The notes under the pieces were generated by a model. It worked only from the letters and a program-made list of their open reading frames with translations. It had not been told where the DNA came from and did no database searches. The translations under genes were made by a program, and so were the position numbers. A stretch of DNA of 64,000 nucleotides from Ophiura sarsii (Eukaryota > Echinodermata > Ophiuroidea > Amphilepidida > Ophiuridae), in assembly GCA_035610835.1 (NCBI GenBank), contig CM069442.1:61357431-61421430 (forward strand), in the 5' to 3' direction. Shown here in pieces: positions 11,280 through 22,322 of the stretch (positions are counted from its first letter, which is position 1; each line of letters begins with the position of its first letter).

Positions 11280-12656
11280 TTGTTAATAATAAGACTATTC
11301 ATACTGTTACAATTATTTGAGTGTTAATGGTTTGTTTACTTGTTCATCATATCAAGTAGATACACAGAGTGAATTGCTTGAAAATGTAAAATTTACCTTT
11401 GCTGTGTACTTACGTATTACGATGCTACTTGGACACCGTGCCCTAAAATATTTGGAACAGCTTGAACAGGTGCATCTTTTTCAGATCAATAGAGAGTATG
11501 TACTATGATGTTAACTTTTCATGTTAAACGCACACGATAAAATTAATAACATGGATTGTAAAACTACAAATTACACAAAAAGATAACCTGCCATGAAGCA
11601 TAAAACATAATTACCTATGCTACACAGACACCATTTCTTACAATTACACAATAACAATACACCATTGATCAAAGAAACTTAAGATGTCCACTGAAACAAA
11701 CTTCATGCAGTGTTGTTGTTTAAGTACCTTTTGTGATCTTAGTCTCTTTGCTCGTTTCTGATTGAATCATCCTCTATTATTGATAAAGATGATTGAAAAG
11801 TTTGATCACTTAAAAAGTCAGTTTGCAAAAAAATAATTTAATTGCCATGATGGATTTCTTTGGAAAGGTACTAGTTTTTGAAAATGATGGTTCCTTGTCT
11901 TCATCTCCATAAATTCCAGGACAATAGAAAGTCTGTCTTCTGAATTAATATCAAGAACCTGCAAAGCAAAACAAAATAAACACTATGGCTTAGTGTCTTC
12001 ATGGAACATTGTGTATTGGTATTGGAGTAGTCATGTTGCACTTTTTGTGTTGCAGGAAAATATTTATATTAAAATCATGCTGGAGTATTTTATTTGTTTT
12101 AATTATTTATAGTAAATAAAACTAAAATAAGGGAATGTTTATTGTGAATTAAGTGAAATGCTAATGGAAATGGTGTCCATGTAGCATTGTGTATTAATAT
12201 ATTTCATTAGATATACATCTCTCATAATATGCCTATTTTTTCTGTAAAGTGTAGTAAAATTTAGGCAATGCTTTGAATGTTTTGGGTGATGGATAATTGC
12301 GAATGGGGTAATTGTTTTAGTCTACTAAGGCAAATTTTATGAAATGCTACATGGACATGGTGTCCATGTAGCATCGTATTGATAAGCTATATTAACATTA
12401 AAAGAGCAAAAACTAATTCATTATTAACTTCAAAGTTTATTAATGATGTGATTCTACAAAAAAATTAATAGAGTAATTACAATTTCAACGAATTATAACG
12501 ATACCCAATGCAAAATATTGCCCATGCTATGCCCGATGCTACATGGACGCCAAATTATTATGGCATCCGTGACTCAAAATTAATATCATAACATGAAAAG
12601 AAATTCTGATTCAGTGTTTCCCTTTCAATAAAAATGCATTAATAAATACAGACATA

Positions 12657-13330
12657 CAGGGTGAGTCAAAAAAAAGTGTACCCTAATTGAAAAAATCATA
12701 AAAAATATTTTTGACCACAAAATCACGGCAAACAAAACTTTAAATGATTGCGCCATTTCTTTGCTACCATCTGGAAAAAAAATCACGCTATTTGATGATA
12801 CCGTTAAGTAAATATGACTATTTCTGTACAGGAGCTGTTTTTTCACCTAAAACACGGTTTTTAATTTCAAGCTTAACGAGCTTAATAATGTTTACTATGA
12901 TTATGATGTAAAGCATTACACATCTTGTTTATTAAAAGAATTAAGTAGACAATACACTTGTTCAAAATTGTCTACTAATAGATAAAAACAATAGACAGCT
13001 TTAAGGCCTATTTATGACACAATTACCACACTTTAATCATTTCATAACAAAGGAATTGATCCTTTCGCTGTCGGTATTGTAATTTTGTATTGGTCGTATC
13101 TTATGAAATATAATGGTCAAGATCTGGAAAGCGTGTTCGGACGTTAAATTGGTCACTTTTATTCAAAACAGCGTAAAATAAGTTTCCCTCAACCAATCTA
13201 AACCAGATAAAATTCATATTAAAGTTAATTGATTTGTCTTTATACTGTAGTATATTGTTTTGAAAACAAACGAATACTTTTTCTAAAAAAAATCGCTGAA
13301 GTTGAGTACACTTTTTTTTGACTCACCCTG
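12657..13330. mobile_element. 674-bp TIR element, CAGGGTGAGTC ends
   Basis: Perfect 25-bp inverted ends begin cagggtgagtc, continue with eight A and finish gtgtac. TA flanks both sides (12655-12656 and 13331-13332). There is no transposase frame. It is inserted inside the dispersed-motif cluster. The tip resembles those at 1633, 39600 and 57613, but the interior differs. Confidence 0.85.
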
Positions 13331-15252
13331 TACAAGCAACATTAAGAAATAATTACAATCACACTTACCATTCACAAAACTATCCAATGTTTACATTTTG
13401 ATGCTACATAAAAGTCCCGATGCTACAACTGGACACCAGCGACTGAAACCTTGCTAAAACTAGCCCACATATGGAAAATTCCAAACAAACCTGATAGCTA
13501 TTGACCTCTATCCTTACAAAAGAAATATGGAATGTTTTATTTATCTCCAAGGGGGGATTCCCACAAATTGCATAGGATGTTTATCACGATGCTACATTTT
13601 ATGGTTAGGACACCATGCACACGGCACGGTATACTTTTTCATGAATATATGGAATGGTCTTCATGAAATTTATTCTCATTTGCCATAGTTTTCAATTGAT
13701 AAATGCTCTTAATTTTGGAAAATAATTTAGAAATGTATGATAGAGAACTACCCCCATTCAGCAATGAAAACTCCCGATGCTACATGTGTATATTTTGTGG
13801 ACACCGTGCGTAGCATCGGAAAGGCAATTTTCATGTTGCTTGGTTGAAAAATCAGTCCAGCGTGACGAGGTGTTTTGGTCAGTAAACTATGAATACATGT
13901 ATTTTTTATTAATCAAATCGATTTCCAAGCAATTCTATGATATTTTTGCCTACATAAAACTCATATTAATTGTTGCCTTTTCCATGTCATGTTTTTTAGC
14001 AAAAATGGTCTTGGACACCACCCTATTTTTTATTTTATTTTTCTTCAAGGAAGGGTCGATTTTTTAATTTTTTTCTATGATACATAACTACAACCTATTA
14101 CTGTTCTTTGACACATACAAATATTGATATACACATAGAGTAAAACAGTTTATAACCAGACTTAAATCCCCAAAACTGCTATCATATGAATCTTATTACG
14201 GTTATTTTGTTCACCTAACATAAGCAGTAATACACAGTATACATTGCTGTATCTATGCTCTGGCTCACCGATGTTGACCAATCGATAGCCAATTGAGAGT
14301 TGCACAATAGAAGGTAAACACTGGTTCTTTTGTTGTCCATACTGCTCACACAGACCACCGTGACCAGCAAGTGCAACACTGAAAATTTACTTTTCGCAGT
14401 CGCTGATTGGACCTTAAAGGGTACGGTGCCAAATATTATCCAATCGGATTGATTTTAAGAGATTACTTCACAGAACACTTCCTTTAGGTGATTCCGTTTC
14501 TACATCTTGATTATCATATTCGGTTTTGAAATGGCGCCCAAATTACTACAACCATCATGAAAAAACGCAAATTTCTTAAATATAGCAGCATAAAATGACC
14601 CAAAAACATGCCAAACTAGGATATAAATAAATTGTAGTACGGCCCAGAATATTTTTTGTAAAATATAATATTTATATGTTATTTAAAAGAAATTTGTCAG
14701 CGTTATCAATCAGTTTCTACATTTTTAAAAAGTTGGATAGAACTTGAGATATGATTTTTTAAGCGGATTTGGGCGTAATCGGCATATACCAAAAGCACAG
14801 TACAAATGCGCTTGTGGTTTGGTGGTCAGTACGGGCTGCTTAGGTGAACACCTAAGATCCATATGTTTACCAAATACCCGAACTTCATGGAATGAGCCAT
14901 ATGGTATAGATGTGAGAAAGTTATACTGTATAGTAGTAATGATAAAGTTCATTAATTTATAGGCCACCATTTCAGCGCTTAAACTATATTGAAGAAAAGC
15001 TATTCAATAATTTCACAAACTTGTCTTAAAATAAAAATCACATTTTCACAAGAGGTGGGTAACACCTCCAGGGTATGATATTACCCTAGTGCCTAGGGTC
15101 CTAAGGAGCCTGTAAAAAAACGAAACAAACAAAATAGTTTATTATGTGCTAGATGTGTCAATGCGATAATAAAATTAATCCAAGGAAAGGAGCCCATGAT
15201 CCATGCATGACAAAGCCAGTATTATATGCATCTTAATGTAATATGCTAGCTG

Positions 15253-15300
15253 TTCATGCTTCATGCTTCATGCTTCATGCTTCATGCTTCATGTTCATGC
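15253..15300 (+). repeat. (TTCATGC)n microsatellite
   Basis: About seven copies of the heptamer ttcatgc stand in tandem, with one shortened copy near the end. Confidence 0.9.
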
Positions 15301-15926
15301 TTGGCCTGACATGATCCACATATGAAAATAGTTTGAACTTCTATTTTCCCTACTCAGATTTTTTTTGGGAGGGGTGTGCCGCAAGCAAAATAAAAATGGA
15401 CCCCAAAAAAACCCCATATGTTTACTGGAAACCCTTAATTTTCCTATATTTGACAGATTTGGCTAAATTGTGGTGAAAAACAGCAACATTAAAGGATTTA
15501 AGAACCATAAGTTTACCAAAAATGGCTTTGAAAAGGGGTCATCCATTTACCAGAGGGGGAGCCTCATATCCACTAAGTACCTCCCCCCCCCCCCACCCTC
15601 CCTTCCCGGGGAACAGTGCAATTGCATGGAATGGACGGTGGAGGCCTCTTTTTTGAATTCTGGGAGGTCGCAGCAAATTTGTTGGTCATCATTGTTTTAC
15701 ATATGTAGTGCAGAAAATTATTGTGATGTCAGAATTGCCAAGTTTGTTAAAACTTGACAATTGTGACATCACAACAATATTCCGATCGTCTGACAAATCT
15801 GAGTTATGGGATGGGTTATGGAGAAGAAAGAAAGGTTAGGATTTAAACGTGATCCACCTATTCTTGTGGTCGGTATATTATTTAAGTTTATGCATTGTGG
15901 TAAAACACATTGTTCAGTTTAATATA

Positions 15927-16372
15927 TGTGATGCGATCTGTGAAAACCCGCCACATGGTGGCATTTTTCATATTGGAAATATTTATATCATAAGAAAGCT
16001 AAAACTGTGCTGATTACAGAACTGTTTCGATCATTTTTCTACGATCACTACAAAAAAAGTTATGAGTGAATGATGATTGTGATGTCATCAAAAGCTACAA
16101 AACAAGAAATCATGAAAACAGGCCAAAAAAGATACATAATTCAATATAATAACATTATAAGGTTAATAATAAAAGTGACTTTTAGTAAGTTTTTGAAGGT
16201 GAAATTTTATAAAAGATGATGATACAAAGTATTGGAAACTAATTTTCTTTAAAAAAATCTTAAAAAAAAGAAAAAGTTTTTTTATTTTTATTTTTTTTAT
16301 TTTTTTTAAATTACCCATAATCCCTAGTTCACATTTTGCGACATCCGACGGGTTTTCACAGATCACATCACA
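15927..16372. mobile_element. 446-bp TIR element, TGTGATG ends
   Basis: The left end tgtgatgcgatctgtgaaaa matches the reverse complement of the right end with one substitution, followed by a shared cccg. TA flanks both sides (15925-15926 and 16373-16374). The interior is AT-rich without a coding frame. Confidence 0.75.
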
Positions 16373-16731
16373 TATTACTTCCTTATAGTTATAAAATGAA
16401 AGAAACCAAATATTTGATCATCAGTTCAAAAGTTTAATAGTTAACAAATGCATCATTTGTTAAAATACAGGGATATCAGAAGAAGAAAAAAAGGAAATCA
16501 TTAAAATTAAAAAATAAATAAATAATATAAATACCGATTATAAGAATAGTTTAATAGTTAACAAATGCATTCTTTATTTAATTCAGGGTATCAACAATTT
16601 TTTTAATTCAGACTTAGTGAATTGTAATCCTGGAAGTAAAATAAAAATATTAAAAAAAAATGTCATACCTAAAATGTAATGAACATGATATGGCAAAACC
16701 TCATGTGTACAGAAGCCCAAGAGTACCTTGT

Positions 16732-17213
16732 GAGTACACACCACTAATAAATTCCCCATTGCTTACTGTGTAAAATGGACCATGATTATTCGCCATTTTC
16801 TCGCTTATAAAGCAACTGGTTGCTTCAACTTTGCATTCTGTGTGAAGATCATGGTCTTGGCTTTCCTGTAAAAAAAATAAATATATAAGTTCAAGGCAAA
16901 ATTTTCGAGATATGCGCCGTCAAAGATACACATGTTTGTAGATTGCACAGGCCTAGCCTAGGTCTAAGCAATTCTAATCAATTATCTGAAGTCTCTAAAA
17001 TGACTAAAAAATCATAAAAAATTGGTCAAATAAGAAAATTTGCACTGATATTGTTTGATAATCTTCATTTAATAATCATCCGATCAAAAGTTTGGCCAAC
17101 AACACTATTTTTGAAGCATTTTTATATATTTCACTTAGACGAGTGTCATCCCAACCAATTCAACAAGCCTTTCCGCGGACTCTTCCATTATTTATTTAGT
17201 GGTGTGAATCCTT
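16732..17213 (+). repeat. 480-bp direct duplication, copy 1
   Basis: This copy begins gagtacacaccactaataaa and ends ggtgtgaatcctt. It is nearly identical to 18551-19031. The differences I saw are confined to a poly-A/AT tract, one base in gattgcacagg (gattgcccagg in copy 2), single bases in otherwise shared AT-rich stretches and a one-base indel in ttccgcgg. It contains no recognised coding frame. Confidence 0.9.
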
Positions 17214-17547
17214 CAGCTCTTTATATTTTTGAAATTATATTTTTCTCTGTTAGGTTGAATATACTGCAACACATTGATAGCATTGCAACCATTTAAATCG
17301 GTTTTAACAGGCTTTTGTATGACAAAGTTTGTTTGAATCATGTTTGCTATCTACTGAAGATAGCATGCTTTTCAATGGTGAAATAACGTGCACGCGGTAA
17401 AAGTTGGTCACACAGTTTGTCTTTATTTCTTGAACTTTCAATGCCTTTGTAGCATGAATTGACCAGTTGTAATGATAGTAATGAATACATATTACAAATT
17501 TAGAATGTCTATGTCTATAATATCCTTTTTGTGTATACTGAGATGTA

Positions 17548-17550
<3 letters not shown>

Positions 17551-17591
<41 letters not shown>

Positions 17592-17603
17592 GGGGGGGGG
17601 GGG
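17551..17603 (+). repeat. Poly-G tract
   Basis: A run of forty G, one T and then twelve G follows tgtaacc. It is a strong candidate for G-quadruplex formation, although the exact length in such a tract is often a sequencing artefact. Confidence 0.9.
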
Positions 17604-18550
17604 CAGTGACACATTTAGTTGTATATGAAATTATGGGAATAGTTCAAATTAGAAGAAGAAAAAAATTCCAGGGGTTACCTGTCCTGTATGTAAGACTCCA
17701 TGACAGAGGCTGCAAGAGACACTTCATTTGCATAGAACTGGCAAATCCCTTCTTCTTTACACGCTTCTCAACCCTTAAACGAAGATCTTTGAAACAAATC
17801 AAATCCTGGGATAGGCCTAGGCCTACTGTAACACGGTTAGCCAATCTGTAATGGAATTTCAAAAAGAAAAGATATGGTATGATAATCAGGGTTTACATGT
17901 ATAGATAGGCCTAACCCCTTTTCTCCCCTTCCCCTGTATACAGTATATATCCCCTCCCACCCTCTTCTCCCCACCCCTTCACCGCTAGCTAGGCACTGGC
18001 TATTACACTGCACCCTTGACTAGTCAAGTGTGAGTCTGATGATCATGATAATAACCCACGGCTATGACTAAACAGCTGGGTTTTTCATCTTTGTTTACTT
18101 CGTGTATTCGGGGAAGGGGAGGGAGGGGGTTGTTGTGGAAACAAATATTTGACCTCTATCTAATATGGGATCGTTCTATGGTGGACTTACATGAATAGGG
18201 AGACCTATTACTTTGTGCAGACAGACATGGTATCATTCCAATCCGATGTTTAAATTTTGAATATCACTTGATTTGTAAAAAAGTAAGCTTATTTGAGAGT
18301 TGTCTGCATCCTCTCAAAGTTGTCTTACATACCCCTATCAGTCCTGTGTGTGAACAGACAACTTGGTCACTGTTCGATCTATCTGTTAATAAGCTTAATT
18401 ACAATTTTAAAGCAGTGTAAATTGACTTTGAAAAGTAGTAGTATACTATTACTAAACCAGTTCGTATGACCATAGCAACCAGACAGCCCGTGAGATAGGC
18501 GTGGGCAATACGAAATCCCGATTTTCATAAATTAACTGGATTTCCATGTA

Positions 18551-19031
18551 GAGTACACACCACTAATAAATTCCCCATTGCTTACTGTGTAAAATGGACC
18601 ATGATTATTCGCCATTTTCTCGCTTATAAAGCAACTGGTTGCTTCAACTTTGCATTCTGTGTGAAGATCATGGTCTTGGCTTTCCTGTAAAAAAAAAAAA
18701 AAAAAAAGTTCAAGGCAAAATTTTCGAGATATGCGCCGTCAAAGATACACATGTTTGTAGATTGCCCAGGCCTAGCCTAGGTCTAAGCAATTCTAATCAA
18801 TTATCTGAAGTCTCTAAAATGACTTAAAAATCATAAAAAATTGGTCAAAGAAGAAAATTTGCACTGATATTGTTTGATAATCTTCATTTAATAATCATCC
18901 GATCAAAAGTTTGGCCAACAACACTATTTTTGAAGCATTTTTATATATTTCACTTAGACGAGTGTCATCCCAACCAATTCAACAAGCCTTTCGCGGACTC
19001 TTCCATTATTTATTTAGTGGTGTGAATCCTT
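18551..19031 (+). repeat. 480-bp direct duplication, copy 2
   Basis: This is the second copy of 16732-17213, about 1.3 kb downstream in the same orientation. Its right edge falls within the target-site duplication of the MITE at 19037. Sequence beyond that MITE does not continue the homology. Confidence 0.9.
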
Positions 19032-19036
19032 GTGCA

Positions 19037-19327
19037 CAGGGTTGTAGCTAGACCAGATTGAGTGCCGGACAATTTTACTGACGGCGAACGAAGTGCAGTG
19101 GATCATGGAATGGGGTCTAGAGGCCTTCTTAATGTTTTTAAGGGGTTATAAATGCACTTTGAGGGTTCCTGCCACACAACTTCTTGTTTTATTGGCAGTT
19201 TAATGATTTTTTCTACAAATTGTAAAAAAAAAGAAAAAAGTGCCGTTTTTTTTACCCTTATATTTTAAGAGTGCCGGACGCTGGGCACAACTTCCGGACA
19301 GCCCCGTCCGGCCTAGCTACAACCCAG
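19037..19327. mobile_element. 291-bp MITE with CTTGTGCA duplication
   Basis: The inverted ends are cagggttgtagctag on the left and ctagctacaacccag on the right. Perfect 8-bp direct repeats cttgtgca flank it (19029-19036 and 19328-19335), as expected for a hAT-type insertion. The interior contains ttttactgacggcgaacg and is shared with 8189-8518. Confidence 0.9.
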
Positions 19328-19631
19328 CTTGTGCAGGATTCTAGTGGAAGAAAATGTAGTCATTTTTCCATTTGTGTTCCCCTCTCTTTCAGATTCAGAG
19401 CAATCCATGTATCCATCTGGTATTTTTATTATTATCGTTGACGATTATTTTGAGACACCCCTTTTATGAGGTGGTTTTTCTGTCACTGCATGCTCAGCAA
19501 TGGATGGCCTGTTCATACTCCTGACGTCGAAGGATATTGACGTGCAAGTTGAAGCAATGTTATCATTTAATTGGCACAAATTAAAACAAAATTCAAATTT
19601 AAAGATAAAATGATCTTTTTTAACATTATAG

Positions 19632-19784
19632 CATCTGTGCTGTTCATCGACACACGTCCTACAGATGGCGTTACAACCAGAACACCAACAAGACTGCCCT
19701 CTAGGACAACTAGATCAAGCACAGAGGGACAAACAACAGGATCACCAACCTCTAAACCACCCATTCAAACCACTATCAAATCAG
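19632..19784 (+). CDS. Exon: Ser/Thr/Pro-rich mucin-like linker
   Basis: The exon is bounded by the acceptor ttttaacattatag and the donor gtatgt, phases 1 and 1. It encodes about 51 residues dominated by Thr, Ser and Pro, for example GVTTRTPTRLPSRTTRSSTE and QTTGSPTSKPPIQTT, with no Cys. This composition is typical of O-glycosylated stalks, which commonly sit beside SEA domains. The first codon is completed across the splice from 6977 (C plus CA, Pro) and the last G joins GT at 27090 to give Gly. An open frame also continues through the upstream border, but only the phase-1 acceptor agrees with both neighbours. Confidence 0.75.
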
Positions 19785-20100
19785 GTATGTGTACAATCAA
19801 ATCAAATGTATCATGTCAAACTTATACCCAAAGAATACTAAACTCTAGTTGCACTGGCCCTAAATCTAAATTACGACGTGATTTGTTATTGCGGCATATT
19901 CCACACTCATGTTGCATTGAGTCGTTTTGCATTTGGTTGGGGCTGCACCAGGATTGCAAATATTCAGCAACGCAACAGATGTGCGCCAACAAAAAGCGAT
20001 GCATTGGGGTCGTATGTGCGTTAAAATGTTGCTTGAAAAAGTTAAAATGGGACCCAATATGCGGTACACCTTGACCAACGAAATCAAACAAAAAAATGCC

Positions 20101-20248
20101 AAAAATCCTATTTAATGTTAATGCTTTTTCTTTTCCTTTGTCTTTTGTTCATTATTTATGTATTATCTGTTTTCTGTTTGGTTTGTTATAGCGCAGAGGG
20201 ACTTAATTGTGTTATGCGCTGAATAAGCATGATTGTATTATTATTATT
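20101..20248 (+). mobile_element. 5'-truncated LINE 3' tail with 7-bp TSD
   Basis: It starts with codons reading KILFN, the usual last residues of CR1/L2-like ORF2. It then has a 3' UTR containing tatagcgcagagg and gtgttatgcgctgaataagc, and ends in (ATT)n. The 7-bp direct repeats aaatgcc (20094-20100 and 20249-20255) mark the insertion. The interrupted host repeat can be recognised by comparison with 59370-59420. Confidence 0.75.
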
Positions 20249-22322
20249 AAATGCCCCCAAATCGCACAGTGACCAAGGCCAAAGTTCCTTAATGCTTGGC
20301 ATGTGCTTATACCCATTCACCAACCTCTGTACAGTGAATTCAGAGGTTATTTTAGTGATAGGAGCAACATTTGTAAAAGATTCGGGTTCCAGAATTTGCT
20401 TGTGATCTGAGTGATCATATGAAATGTTGCTTACCCTCTTCAAGTAACACACTGTTAGATAATAAATTTGCTATCTCTGGAATTTAAAATGAGGTCATTA
20501 AAGGTGGGTGACTGGATTTTGGTCAAAAATGTTCACTTATATTTACTTTTCTATGAAGGCGCATCATGAATTCAGTCATATTCCAAATTTGAATTCTCAA
20601 TTTTGATACCAAAATCTCAATTTTGACAGTGAAAAGTGAATTTGATTAGGTCACCCACATACAGAGTATAACCTATATTAGAGATGTAGGAGGAGGGAAA
20701 GTAATTAATGTTATATTTTTGTATTAATTTACAGTTAAAATGTTCAAAATTACAGCTAAATTGGGAGAATAAAGGGAGTACTTCTGAACAGATTTTCACA
20801 TGAAAAATGTGTGATGAGGGGATGACTCCACATTGTTCAGGCAGGCAATAACATATTACATTTTAGCTAACATAGGCAATATAGACACAGGCTAAACATG
20901 ACAATGGCCAGAAAATTCAACACTCTGATGTTTGGGTGAACCAGGGAGTCTATAATAATGGAATCCCCAATCAAGAGCTTCCCATATATGGGCATATACG
21001 CACAGTGTGAATCTTTTTGCCAGCTTGCGCATGCACCACAAGCTCATGAGATGCCCGTAGTGACTCTTATCATAGCAACTGGGAGTGGCGCTAGCACACT
21101 GGAAGCTTCATTCTCAACAATGACAATCAAGCTTATAGTGGCACAGGTCTGGGTGAAATGTGGGTGTTACAAATTTAAGTTATTGCCAGAAATAATTACT
21201 CACCCTAACAAACTACAATGCAAGATTTAGACTTAACAATAGACTTTTGAAACATTCAAGCATATCATTAACATTTTGTTATGTTTCATATCGGGATTTA
21301 TCCAACCATAACATTGTACTGAACAATTACACAAAGCCCTTTTGTTGATATGACCTGCAAACTATAATCGGGTCAACTGCCTATGAGAACTTACCTGCCA
21401 ATTTGTCAGAAAGATGGGCATCATTTGTTGCACCAATTAGAGACATTTATTAGAATTTGGTCTTTCCCTAGAGATGTCCATATTGGAGCGCTTAGCTTAC
21501 GATTGTTGTGACTTTCCTTTATTGTCAATTAGAGACATTGTTGGAATATCCCTGATAAATATTGGAGTGAAATATTTTAGAAGCATTTTTTTCATTAGTT
21601 ATTCAAATGAGTATACGTATCTTCTTTTAATTAACATTATTAGATATTAGACAGGTAGGTATAGTCAGCGTCATGATGCTTTGAACAGAATTCTACCAAA
21701 TGCGTGTAAAACCCTGAAGTGTGTACCACAAACATTGAAAATGACGACATGGCCTGATTATTCACCGATAAACATGCAATTGCATGTTTAATTGTTCTCA
21801 TGTTCTTGCAGCACAGGGAAATCAACAAATCATGCTCGTGTAAAATAGCTTGAATTTCGTTCATAGTATTATGACAGTGCTATAGTGCTCAGCGGGTTAA
21901 TATATGTGTTCAGGGTACATTGTCAAAATTACACTATTGTTGTAACTTTCCATTATCATGATTATAAGCTTATTTCACAAGTTCCTATGGCCTAAGGATA
22001 CATAGCTTTCAATTACCGCAAACACAACATTAAAACATTAAATGATTGCAATATCAATTTAAAAATAGCACTGAAATCAACTTTTTTTGTGGCGACCTCT
22101 TTGTTGCTAACCCTGATTATTTGCAAGAAATTCATGAAAATATGCTTGAAATTAGTTTTATTTACATGCTAAAACATTCTACCTTTCTGATATTGTCCCT
22201 GAATAAGCAAACACGTAAAAATCATATTAGCCTTTGTTGCTAGTGGATTAGGGTGGACGTCCTTTTTGCTAATGTTATATCTGAATAAGTTCAATACTCT
22301 TTGCCTGAAGGCATTGCCATTT

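Larger units (their letters stand above)
9779..14019. repeat. Dispersed motif GATGCTACATGGACACC
   Basis: A 17-bp word recurs about every 100-1300 bp through 4.2 kb. Plus-strand copies are at 9779, 10144, 11421, 11616 (tatgctacacagacacc), 12343, 12535, 13400 (half), 13419, 13588 and 13776. Minus-strand copies are at 12172, 12360 and 13808, and a half motif ggacacc is at 14013. Some copies are split by inserts between gatgctacat and ggacacc (13588-13614 and 13776-13805). The pair at 12343-12376 forms a near-perfect palindrome. Sequence between copies is not repeated, so this is not an ordinary tandem array. Confidence 0.75.
6978..19631. other. 12.7-kb intron, phase 1
   Basis: No exon was recognised. 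The C left at 6977 joins the CA at 19632 to make a Pro codon, so the frame is preserved. The intron holds a diverged MITE (8189-8518), a 379-bp palindromic element (8940-9318), a cluster of the motif gatgctacatggacacc (9.8-14.0 kb), GC-rich tandem repeats (10.49-11.08 kb), a Helitron-like hairpin (11240-11279), two TA-flanked TIR elements (12657-13330 and 15927-16372), a heptamer microsatellite (15253-15300), a 480-bp direct duplication, a long G tract (17551-17603) and an 8-bp-TSD MITE (19037-19327). Confidence 0.7.

Noticed and set aside
9779..14019. Dispersed motif as a CRISPR array
   Set aside because: Spacing is irregular (from under 20 to over 1,000 bp), copies occur on both strands, and some are internally split.
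17304..17612. Proline-rich minus-strand frame
   Set aside because: Produced by the poly-G tract read in antisense.
19571..20074. 167-aa open frame as a single gene
   Set aside because: Only 19632-19784 fits both neighbouring phases and splice consensus. The downstream Cys-rich part lies in an interspersed repeat also found near 59340.
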